Shown piece by piece: positions 25,730 through 32,849 of a stretch of 33,030 bases of DNA. The position numbers were made by a program, and so were the translations under genes. The DNA is from Bacteroidetes bacterium GWF2_33_38. GTDB taxonomy: Bacteria > Bacteroidota > Bacteroidia > Bacteroidales > GWF2-33-38. The notes beneath the pieces were generated by a model that was not told where the DNA came from, did not search any database, and worked only from the letters and a program-made list of their open reading frames with translations. Position 1 is the stretch's first letter, and each line of letters begins with the position of its first letter. The DNA is taken from assembly GCA_001769505.1 (NCBI GenBank), contig MEOF01000011.1:1-33030 (forward strand), in the 5' to 3' direction.

Positions 25730-28700
25730 ATGAAACATTATTTCATTTCTATTTTGCTATCCTTCGCTTTTTTTATAAGCACAACAGCCCAACAACCAGA
25801 AAGAGCAAATGAATACCTTACGACAAAAGGTGAGGTTTATTTTAAATTTAAAGTAGAGAACGTAAAAACTTTAAAAGCACTTTCGTTGAAAATATCAATT
25901 GATAAAATTGATTATGAGAATAAAGAAATATACGCATATGCAAACCAAAAGGGCTTTGATTTTTTTGAAGGTTTCGATATCCCTTATGAAGTTTTAGTTC
26001 CAGCTGGAGACTTGATTAAAAATCCTGCCATGTTTTCATCGTTTGACAGAGCAACAATGGCTTGGGATTCATATCCTACCTACGAAGCATACGAAGCGAT
26101 GATGTATCAGTACGAAATAGATTATCCTGGATTGTGTCGAATTGAAGAAATTGGAACGACCGTTGAAGGACGAAAAATATTGTTTGCCGTAATTAGCGAC
26201 AATGTTTCTGTAAATGAGGCTGAACCTCGATTTATGTACACATCAACTATGCATGGAGATGAAACCACCGGTTGGATTATGATGCTTCGATTGATTGATT
26301 ATCTGCTTTCTAATTACGGAACAAACACGCAAGCTACTAATATTGTTGACAATACAGAATTGTGGATTAATCCATTAGAAAACCCTGACGGAACATATGC
26401 TTCAGGAAATTCAACTGTAAGTGGAGCAACCCGTTATAATGCAAATGGTGTTGATTTGAATAGAAATTTTAAAAATCAAGCTTATGATCACCCTGATGGA
26501 GAAGCATGGCAACCCGAATCAATTCTTATGATGAATTTAGTTGATTCAATTCATTTCGTAATGTCTGCAAATAGCCATGGAGGGATTGAACTCGCAAACT
26601 ATCCTTGGGATACATGGACTACTCATTTTATTTCTGGTAATCCAAGCACAAACGGATATTATACGACTCATGCCGACCAAGATTGGTGGATAGATTTAGC
26701 TAGTGAGTTTAGAGATTATGCACAAGCAAATTCTCCTGTGGGTTATTTTACCGGCGAAAACGACGGAATTACTCACGGTGCTGATTGGTATGTAGTTACA
26801 GGAAGTCGCCAAGATTATTATAATTATTTTGGAAGATGCAGAGAAATGACGTATGAAGTATCGGAAACAAAGTTACCCGCAGGAAGCAATCTGCCATCTT
26901 ATTGGAATTATTTATATCAAGGATATTTAGCGTATATTGAGCAAGTTCAATATGGGTTTAGAGGAATTGTAGTTGATTCGTTAACGCTTCAGCCTCTGTA
27001 TGCAAATATTTTTATAAATAATCACGATTCTGATCAAACCGACATTTATACCGAATTACCATTTGGCGATTATTATAGACCGATAAAAGCAGGAACATAC
27101 AGTGTTACTTACGATGCAAACGGATATTTGTCAAAAACGTTTGACATAACAGTTGCTGATTACCAAACATTGATTTTCGATACGGTAAAATTAGCTCCGG
27201 CAATGCCATCAGCTCAATTTTCTGCCGATTTTACAGAGTTTTGTTCAGCACCTTCAACGGTTAACTTTATTAATCAAAGCGTTGATGCTAGTTCATTCTA
27301 TTGGACATTTGGTGATGGAGGAACATCAACTTTAGAAAATCCATCGCATACTTATTACAATCCAGGTTTTTATACTGTTCAACTAATTATTCAAGGTGTG
27401 TTTGGCGGTAGCGACACAATTTCTAAAACCAATTTCATAAATATTGATGCCTCGAATCCTTGTTCATATGATATGCCTACTAGTGGAACGCAAACATTGA
27501 CCGAATGTGGCGGATTTTTATACGATGATGGTGGTGTGTCTGGTGTTTATTCAGTTAGCACAACATCTAGTACAACGATTTCAGTAACAGGTGCTTCTTT
27601 CATAACTGTTAATGTTTTGGATTTGGATATTGAAGCTGGAAGTGGCGGTTCATGCGACTACGATTACATTGCATTTTACGATGGACTCGACAATGCTTCG
27701 CCTTTAATTAATGGAACTCATTATTGCAATACAACCGGAAATCCGGGAACGATTATTTCAACAGGAAGTTCAATTACCATCGAACTCTATTCTGATGAGA
27801 ATACTACCGGAGCAGGATTTGAGATTCAATGGAATTGCAATTATCCCACTGCTCCTCCAGTGGCAGATTTTACAACTTCTGTAACCGAAAGTTGCCTTGG
27901 AGTAGTTCAGTTTTATGACTTATCTACCAATGGTGCTACTTCTTGGGAATGGAATTTCGGTGACGGAAATACATCTAATCTTCAAAATCCAACTCATACA
28001 TATGCAACAAATGGGATATATACAGTTAGTTTAACGGCTACAAATATATATGGAGATGGCGTAATTTCTTATTCAGATTTAATTACGATTAATAGACCTG
28101 CCGGACCATCAATTACGCCTCAAAATATTTGTGGAGTAAAAAGTACAACTATTAATGCCAATGGACAAGGAACATTATATTGGTACGACGAAAGCAATGG
28201 AGGAAATTTATTGAATATCGGTGATTCATATGCAACTCCTATCATTTCTGAAAATACAACTTATTACGTCGAAGATTATATCGAAACTTCTACATATTAC
28301 AATGTTGGAGAACAAATAGTTTTGGCTAATGGAAGTATTTTTATAAATTCAAACGTACATTATTTAGAATTTGACGCTTATGAGGAATTTAAATTAAATT
28401 CGGTGCTTGTAAATGCTGATGGTGAAGGAGAAAGAAAAATTTCGTTAAGAAATAGCTCTGGAATTGAAATACAATCTATATCAGTAAACATTCCTGATGG
28501 CGAAAGTCGAGTTACCTTGAATTTCGACGTTCCGATTGGAACAAATTTACAGCTTGCAGGACCTGTTTCTCCATATTTATTCAGAAGTAGTACAGGAACA
28601 TCTTATCCTTACGAGATATCAGGTATTATGAGCATTACAAATAACAGTGCAGGCAATTTGAGTTACTATTATTATTTTTACGATTGGGAAATTTCGCAAA

Positions 28701-29431
28701 CAACAAGTTGTATGAGCGAAAGAACTCCCGTAACTGTATCGGTTCTAGATTTACCAACTCTTGATTTAGGTAGCAACATCGAAGTTTGCGAAGGCGAATC
28801 AAGTGTTATTAGTACAGGTGTTTATAACACGTACAATTGGTCAACCGGAGCAACAAGTTCATCTATTAACGTATCCACTTCTGATACTTACAGTTTGACA
28901 GTTACCGATAATAATAATTGTGAAGCAAGCGACGATGTTTTGTTTACAGTTAACCCTTTGCCATTGGCAAGTTTCTCGCAAGTAGAAAATGGAAGTGAAA
29001 TTACGTTTACAAATCTATCTTCAAATGCAAATACTTATACATGGAATTTTGGTGATGGAACATTTTCAAACGAAGCAAACCCAGTTCACACTTATGCTTC
29101 AACCAATTCGTTTACCGTTGAACTAACTGCTGAAAATTCATGTGGAACGGATAATAGCTCAACCACTATTATTGTTCTATCAAACAATGATTTATCGGAA
29201 AATAATTTGGTAAATATTTATCCAAATCCAACAAATTCTAACCTGTATATTGAAACCACAGATGATTATTCCTCATTTGAAATATCAGATATTTCTGGTA
29301 AAATTATTTTATCAGAAAATATCATATCATCGATTACAAAAGTTGATTTGACAAAGTATTCAAAAGGTATGTATTTTATAAAGTTATCTTCTAATAATAA
29401 ATTCCTGTTAAAACGATTCATTCTAGATTAA
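25730..29431 (+). CDS. secreted M14 zinc carboxypeptidase with PKD and CUB-like domains, T9SS type A sorted
   Basis: From the ATG at 25730 the protein has 1233 residues with a signal peptide (about 1-20, ending TTAQQ). The M14 peptidase domain (about 115-415) has the zinc ligands in STMHGDETTG (HxxE) and a later His in SANSHGG. The substrate-binding words are NPDGT and VDLNRNF, and the catalytic Glu is probably in MTYEVSETKLP. After it come a carboxypeptidase-regulatory-like domain (about 425-500), PKD (about 505-580), a CUB-like domain with paired Cys (about 590-715), a second PKD (about 720-795), Ig-like regions, a third PKD near 1085-1160, and the type A sorting domain (IYPNPTNSNLYIE to the end). 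It is an extracellular enzyme trimming C-terminal residues of peptides. The longer frame starting at a TTG at 25709 is rejected because of the promoter. Confidence 0.93.
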   Translation: MKHYFISILLSFAFFISTTAQQPERANEYLTTKGEVYFKFKVENVKTLKALSLKISIDKIDYENKEIYAYANQKGFDFFEGFDIPYEVLVPAGDLIKNPAMFSSFDRATMAWDSYPTYEAYEAMMYQYEIDYPGLCRIEEIGTTVEGRKILFAVISDNVSVNEAEPRFMYTSTMHGDETTGWIMMLRLIDYLLSNYGTNTQATNIVDNTELWINPLENPDGTYASGNSTVSGATRYNANGVDLNRNFKNQAYDHPDGEAWQPESILMMNLVDSIHFVMSANSHGGIELANYPWDTWTTHFISGNPSTNGYYTTHADQDWWIDLASEFRDYAQANSPVGYFTGENDGITHGADWYVVTGSRQDYYNYFGRCREMTYEVSETKLPAGSNLPSYWNYLYQGYLAYIEQVQYGFRGIVVDSLTLQPLYANIFINNHDSDQTDIYTELPFGDYYRPIKAGTYSVTYDANGYLSKTFDITVADYQTLIFDTVKLAPAMPSAQFSADFTEFCSAPSTVNFINQSVDASSFYWTFGDGGTSTLENPSHTYYNPGFYTVQLIIQGVFGGSDTISKTNFINIDASNPCSYDMPTSGTQTLTECGGFLYDDGGVSGVYSVSTTSSTTISVTGASFITVNVLDLDIEAGSGGSCDYDYIAFYDGLDNASPLINGTHYCNTTGNPGTIISTGSSITIELYSDENTTGAGFEIQWNCNYPTAPPVADFTTSVTESCLGVVQFYDLSTNGATSWEWNFGDGNTSNLQNPTHTYATNGIYTVSLTATNIYGDGVISYSDLITINRPAGPSITPQNICGVKSTTINANGQGTLYWYDESNGGNLLNIGDSYATPIISENTTYYVEDYIETSTYYNVGEQIVLANGSIFINSNVHYLEFDAYEEFKLNSVLVNADGEGERKISLRNSSGIEIQSISVNIPDGESRVTLNFDVPIGTNLQLAGPVSPYLFRSSTGTSYPYEISGIMSITNNSAGNLSYYYYFYDWEISQTTSCMSERTPVTVSVLDLPTLDLGSNIEVCEGESSVISTGVYNTYNWSTGATSSSINVSTSDTYSLTVTDNNNCEASDDVLFTVNPLPLASFSQVENGSEITFTNLSSNANTYTWNFGDGTFSNEANPVHTYASTNSFTVELTAENSCGTDNSSTTIIVLSNNDLSENNLVNIYPNPTNSNLYIETTDDYSSFEISDISGKIILSENIISSITKVDLTKYSKGMYFIKLSSNNKFLLKRFILD

Positions 29432-29440
29432 TTTTGGGGT

Positions 29441-29470
29441 AAAAAGGGTAGAATTTCTACCCTTTTTTTT
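29441..29470 (+). terminator. rho-independent terminator after the carboxypeptidase gene
   Basis: GGGTAGA (29446-29452) pairs with TCTACCC (29456-29462) across ATT, flanked by A5 before and T8 after. The A-tail makes it potentially bidirectional, but both neighbouring genes run on the plus strand. This is the strongest terminator in the window. Confidence 0.88.
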
Positions 29471-29507
29471 ATTTTTACATTTTAGAAAATATTGTAATCA
29501 TTATTAC

Positions 29508-29537
29508 TTGTCATTCCGAACCTAATGTGAGGAGTCT
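29508..29537. repeat. dispersed repeat of the GTCATTCCGAAC...GAGGAGTCT type
   Basis: TTGTCATTCCGAACCTAATG followed by TGAGGAGTCT has the form of a repeat found in many bacterial genomes (GTCATTCCGAACG...GTGAGGAATCT, from memory). It lies just upstream of the FAD oxidoreductase, overlapping the place where a -33 box would be. A related member lies inside that gene at 31893-31920. Confidence 0.6.
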
Positions 29538-29538
29538 A

Positions 29539-29546
29539 TAAATTTG
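29539..29546 (+). promoter_or_regulatory. possible -7 box for the FAD oxidoreductase
   Basis: TAAATTTG fits TAnnTTTG and ends 13 bp before the ATG at 29560. The -33 position falls in the dispersed repeat and reads TCCG instead of TTTG, so the promoter is only half supported. If real, it was partly built or disrupted by the repeat. Confidence 0.35.
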
Positions 29547-29559
29547 TAAAAAAATCCAA

Positions 29560-32500
29560 ATGTCAATTAACGCTTCTACCCTTGCCCAGCTTAAATCACA
29601 ACACAATATTGAAATTTTCACAGATGAAACTTCACGCATAATTTATTCAACCGACGCTTCTGCTTACAAAGAAATGCCTTTGGGAGTAGCTTTTCCAAAA
29701 AATAAAGACGAAATTCAGAAAATAATTCAATTTGCATCACAAAATTCAATTCCTATAATTCCACGCACCGCTGGAACTTCTTTGGCAGGACAAGTTGTTG
29801 GAAATGGTTTGGTGGTTGATGTTTCAAAACATTTAACTAAAATTATTTCTTTCAATAAAGACGAAAAATGGATAAAAGTTCAACCTGGAGTTGTGTTGGA
29901 CGAATTAAACATTTTTTTGAAACCTCACGGATTGTATTTTGGACCAGAAACTTCCACTTCATCACGCTGTATGATTGGCGGAATGGTTGGCAACAATTCT
30001 TGCGGAGCTCGTTCGTTGGTTTACGGAAGCACACGAAATCACACGTTGGAAATTACAGCATTTTTGAGCGATGCATCGGAAGTTGTTTTCAAAGAATTGA
30101 CAAAAGATGAATTTGCTGAAAAGCTAAAAATTAAAACTTTAGAAGGAAAAATTTATCGTCAAATCAACGATATTTTATCCGATAAAGAAATTCAAACTGA
30201 AATAAATTTGCAGTTTCCTGATAAAAAAATTGAACGCCGAAATACTGGCTATGCAATTGATATTTTGGCTGATAGCGAAATATTTACAACCTCTGTTACC
30301 GCCTCTGTTGGTGTTGTCACCAACAGACAAAACGAACTTGTTGGTGATAACACCAACAAGGGGAGAAAGGGAAACGCAACAAATCAAAAATTCAATTTTT
30401 GTAATTTGCTTGCAGGTTCAGAAGGAACTTTGGCTTTTACAACCGAAATTAAATTAAATTTGGTTGAACTTCCACCAAAAGAAGTTGCTTTAATTTGCGT
30501 TCATACCAAAACTTTAAAAGAAGCTTTTTATGGAAATTTAGTTGCCTTGAAACATTCGCCAACTTCCATTGAATTAATGGATAACACAATTTTAGAACTT
30601 ACAAAAGCAAATATTGAACAAAATAAAAATCGATTTTTCGTTGAAGGAAATCCCGAAGCAATTTTAATTGTTGAATTTGCAAAAAACACAAAAGAAGAAC
30701 TCGAAACATCAAGTAATCAATTAATTGAAGATTTGAAAAAAGTTAAAATTGGTTATCATTTTCCAGTAATCTACGGTTCTGATATTGCCAAAGTTTGGAA
30801 TTTGCGAAAAGCTGGTTTGGGAGTTTTATCGAATATGCCGGGCGATGCAAAACCCGTTCCTGTAATTGAAGATACGGCTGTAAATCCCGAACATTTGCCT
30901 CAATATATTGAAGAATTGCAAGAGATTTTGAAAAAGTACAATTTGTCGTGCATTTACTACGCACACATTGCAACTGGCGAATTGCATTTGCGTCCAGTTT
31001 TGAATTTAAAAGCCGAAAAAGATGTAGAATTGTTTCATCAATTGGCATTGGAAGTTGCACATTTGGTGAAAAAATTTAATGGTTCGTTGAGTGGCGAACA
31101 CGGCGATGGTCGTTTGCGTGGCGAATTTATTCCGTTGATGTTGGGTGAAAAAATTTATCAAATTTTTAAAGACATAAAACACACGTGGGACGAAAAAAAT
31201 ATTTTCAATCCAAACAAAATTGTTGACACACCAAAAATGAATACAAATTTGCGTTTTGCGGTTAATCAAAAAACTCAAAACGTAGAAACATTTTTCGATT
31301 TTTCAGCTTCGGGCGGATATTTGCAAACCATTGAAAAATGCAATGGTTCAGGCGATTGCCGTAAAACAGAAGTTATAGGAAAAACAATGTGTCCGAGTTT
31401 TATGGCATCGAAAGATGAAGAAAAAACAACTCGTGCTCGTGCAAATTTGTTACGTGAAATTTTGAATAACAAATCCACCGCTGTTGGTGTTGTCACCAAC
31501 AGCTCCGAATTACTTGTTGGTGATAACACCAACAATGGAAAACTTTTCGACCACAAAGAATTATACGATATTTTAGATACTTGTTTGTCGTGCAAAGCTT
31601 GTAAAACCGAATGTCCATCGAGTGTTGATATGGCGAAAATTAAAGCAGAATTTTTGCAACAATATTATCTAATTCACTCGCCATCAATGCGAACTCGTTT
31701 AATTGCAAATTATATCGAAATCAATAAATTAATGTCAATTTTTCCACGAATTTCAAATTTTGTTTTGAAAAACAGATTTACTTCCACTTTCGTGAAACAC
31801 TTTACAGGATTTGCACAACAACGAAATTTGCCAACGCTTTCAACTCAAAAATTCTCGGTTTTTTATAAAAATTTTACTAAAACAAAAAGTGAGTCATTGC
31901 GAGAGAAACGAAGCAATCTCAAAACTGACGAAGAAAATCTTGCCTCTGTTGGTGTTATCACCAACAGACAGAACGAACTTGTTGGTGATAACACCAACAA
32001 GGGGAAATCAGTTTATTTATTCATCGATGAATTTACAAAATACAACGAAAGTGAAATAGGAATTAAATGCGTAAAACTGCTCGACCGTTTGGGTTACAAG
32101 GTTATAATTCCTGATTTTGAACAAAGTGGACGAACTTTTTTATCGAAAGGTTTTTTGAAACGTGCAAAAGTTATTGCAAATAAAAATGTTGAAATTGCAA
32201 AAAAAATAAATACTGCCTCTGTTGGTGTTATCACCAACAGACAGAACGGGCTTGTTGGTGATAACACCAACAAGGGAATTTGTGCCGAAACTCCATTAAT
32301 TGGAATTGAACCATCGGCAATTCTCACATTTAGAGACGAATATCCAATTTTAGTTGACCAACATTTAAAAGAATTTGCACAAGAAATTGCAAAAAACACA
32401 TTTACAATTGAAGAATTTTTAAGTTCAGAATTTGAAAAAGGAAACATAAATCAAGATTTGTTTACAGACGAAATACGAGAATTTAAAATTCATGGACATT

Positions 32501-32802
32501 GTTATCAAAAATCAATTTCTGCGATTGCTCCAACTTTGAAAATGGTATCCATTCCCAAAAATTACAAAGCAAGCGAAATACCTTCGGGTTGTTGCGGAAT
32601 GGCTGGTTCGTTTGGTTTTGAAAAAGAACATTATCAACTTTCGATGCAAGTTGGAAACTTAAAACTTTTCCCCGAAATTAAAGCTTTAAACTCTGAAATT
32701 ACTGTTGTTGCAGCCGGAACAAGTTGCCGCCAACAAATAAAAGATGGAACTCAAAAAAATGCTTTTCATCCTGTGGAAATTTTGTTTGAGGCGTTGAAAT
32801 AG
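29560..32802 (+). CDS. FAD-binding and Fe-S oxidoreductase (YdiJ/GlcD-GlpC fusion type) with in-frame repeat insertions
   Basis: This 1080-residue protein has an N-terminal PCMH-type FAD domain (about 35-240, with PRTAGTSLAG at 68-77 and GGMVGNNSCGARS). A FAD-oxidase C-terminal domain follows (to about 560, with GSLSGEHGDGR). The ferredoxin-like part has a first Cys group starting C594 and C600 and a second, C675-C678-C681-C685 (CLSCKACKTECP). The C-terminal CCG-type domain has GHCYQKS and SGCCGMAGSFGF (C1011, C1012). It should oxidise a 2-hydroxyacid such as D-lactate or D-2-hydroxyglutarate and pass electrons on through Fe-S clusters. Four palindromic repeats add about 20 residues each at 249-268, 641-661, 796-815 and 887-906, and another repeat lies near 778-787. 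Without them the length falls to about 970, close to my recollection of the family. All known motifs and the frame are intact, so I call it functional. Confidence 0.92.
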   Translation: MSINASTLAQLKSQHNIEIFTDETSRIIYSTDASAYKEMPLGVAFPKNKDEIQKIIQFASQNSIPIIPRTAGTSLAGQVVGNGLVVDVSKHLTKIISFNKDEKWIKVQPGVVLDELNIFLKPHGLYFGPETSTSSRCMIGGMVGNNSCGARSLVYGSTRNHTLEITAFLSDASEVVFKELTKDEFAEKLKIKTLEGKIYRQINDILSDKEIQTEINLQFPDKKIERRNTGYAIDILADSEIFTTSVTASVGVVTNRQNELVGDNTNKGRKGNATNQKFNFCNLLAGSEGTLAFTTEIKLNLVELPPKEVALICVHTKTLKEAFYGNLVALKHSPTSIELMDNTILELTKANIEQNKNRFFVEGNPEAILIVEFAKNTKEELETSSNQLIEDLKKVKIGYHFPVIYGSDIAKVWNLRKAGLGVLSNMPGDAKPVPVIEDTAVNPEHLPQYIEELQEILKKYNLSCIYYAHIATGELHLRPVLNLKAEKDVELFHQLALEVAHLVKKFNGSLSGEHGDGRLRGEFIPLMLGEKIYQIFKDIKHTWDEKNIFNPNKIVDTPKMNTNLRFAVNQKTQNVETFFDFSASGGYLQTIEKCNGSGDCRKTEVIGKTMCPSFMASKDEEKTTRARANLLREILNNKSTAVGVVTNSSELLVGDNTNNGKLFDHKELYDILDTCLSCKACKTECPSSVDMAKIKAEFLQQYYLIHSPSMRTRLIANYIEINKLMSIFPRISNFVLKNRFTSTFVKHFTGFAQQRNLPTLSTQKFSVFYKNFTKTKSESLREKRSNLKTDEENLASVGVITNRQNELVGDNTNKGKSVYLFIDEFTKYNESEIGIKCVKLLDRLGYKVIIPDFEQSGRTFLSKGFLKRAKVIANKNVEIAKKINTASVGVITNRQNGLVGDNTNKGICAETPLIGIEPSAILTFRDEYPILVDQHLKEFAQEIAKNTFTIEEFLSSEFEKGNINQDLFTDEIREFKIHGHCYQKSISAIAPTLKMVSIPKNYKASEIPSGCCGMAGSFGFEKEHYQLSMQVGNLKLFPEIKALNSEITVVAAGTSCRQQIKDGTQKNAFHPVEILFEALK
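30301..30363 (+). mobile_element. in-frame double-hairpin palindromic element, copy 1
   Basis: Hairpin 1 (30304-30327) has arms TCTGTTGGTG/CACCAACAGA with loop TTGT. After a 9-nt spacer (CAAAACGAA), hairpin 2 (30337-30360) has arms CTTGTTGGTG/CACCAACAAG with loop ATAA. It encodes SVGVVTNRQNELVGDNTNKG (residues 249-268) within a loop between RRNTGYAIDIL and NFCNLLAGSEGTLAF, which I expect to be nearly contiguous in relatives. It differs from copy 3 at only 2 of 63 positions. Confidence 0.85.
31477..31539 (+). mobile_element. in-frame double-hairpin palindromic element, copy 2 (diverged spacer)
   Basis: Hairpin 1 (31480-31503) has arms GCTGTTGGTG/CACCAACAGC with loop TTGT. The spacer is TCCGAATTA. 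Hairpin 2 (31513-31536) has inner arms TTGTTGGTG/CACCAACAA with loop ATAA, and its outermost pair is lost. It encodes VGVVTNSSELLVGDNTNNG between the two Fe-S motifs. The outer pair of hairpin 1 has changed from T-A to G-C, a compensated change, while the spacer is largely different. This is either an older or a separate lineage of the element. Confidence 0.85.
31893..31920 (+). repeat. dispersed GTCATTGCGAG...GAAGCAATCTC repeat inside the coding sequence
   Basis: GTCATTGCGAGAGAAACGAA plus GCAATCTC lies in frame in the FAD oxidoreductase, where it is read as ESLREKRSNL (about residues 778-787). In another frame it reads SHCERNEAIS, the peptide commonly mis-annotated from this repeat family. 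The inverted ATTGC/GCAAT ends are visible. It sits 21 bp before palindromic copy 3, so two unrelated repeats share one linker. Confidence 0.75.
31942..32004 (+). mobile_element. in-frame double-hairpin palindromic element, copy 3
   Basis: Hairpin 1 (31945-31968) has arms TCTGTTGGTG/CACCAACAGA with loop TTAT. The spacer is CAGAACGAA. Hairpin 2 (31978-32001) has arms CTTGTTGGTG/CACCAACAAG with loop ATAA. Here the two loops are exact complements, so the cores of both hairpins are full inverse complements of each other. It encodes SVGVITNRQNELVGDNTNKG (796-815). Confidence 0.85.
32215..32277 (+). mobile_element. in-frame double-hairpin palindromic element, copy 4
   Basis: Hairpin 1 (32218-32241) and hairpin 2 (32251-32274) are identical in sequence to those of copy 3. 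The spacer is CAGAACGGG, giving a Glu-to-Gly change. It encodes SVGVITNRQNGLVGDNTNKG (887-906), between a segment ending EIAKKINTA and one starting ICAETPLIGIEPSAIL. It is in the same orientation and reading frame as the other three. Confidence 0.85.
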
Positions 32803-32827
32803 AAAGTATATAGTAGATTTTTTCCTC

Positions 32828-32849
32828 CGTCAGGTGTTTTCACCTGATG
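32828..32849. repeat. 22-nt hairpin CGTCAGGTG-TTTT-CACCTGATG
   Basis: A 9-bp stem (one G-T pair) with loop TTTT lies 25 bp after the FAD oxidoreductase stop. The core GGTGTTTTCACC equals GGTGTTATCACC of the palindromic elements apart from one loop base, and CCTC precedes both. It has no T-run after it on the plus strand, so it is a weak terminator and looks more like a single-hairpin relative of the elements. The remainder of 32850-33030 shows AT-rich DNA with no gene I can support. Confidence 0.6.

Noticed and set aside
30230-30457. Extra open frames on both strands across the palindromic elements (reading LLVLSPT...ITPT and similar)
   Set aside because: They arise because the repeat is open in four of six frames. 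They overlap the well-supported oxidoreductase and lack family features.
31811-32059. Open frame reading SHCERNEAISK
   Set aside because: This is the usual spurious peptide from the GTCATTGCGAG repeat, in the wrong frame within the oxidoreductase.
30301-32277. CRISPR array or tandem repeat in the FAD oxidoreductase
   Set aside because: The four units are 213 to over 1100 bp apart, with ordinary conserved protein sequence between them. There are no regular spacers and no cas genes.
29560-32802. Pseudogene or intein-interrupted oxidoreductase
   Set aside because: The frame is intact throughout, all FAD and Cys motifs are present, and the inserts are about 20 residues, far too short for an intein and lacking splicing motifs.
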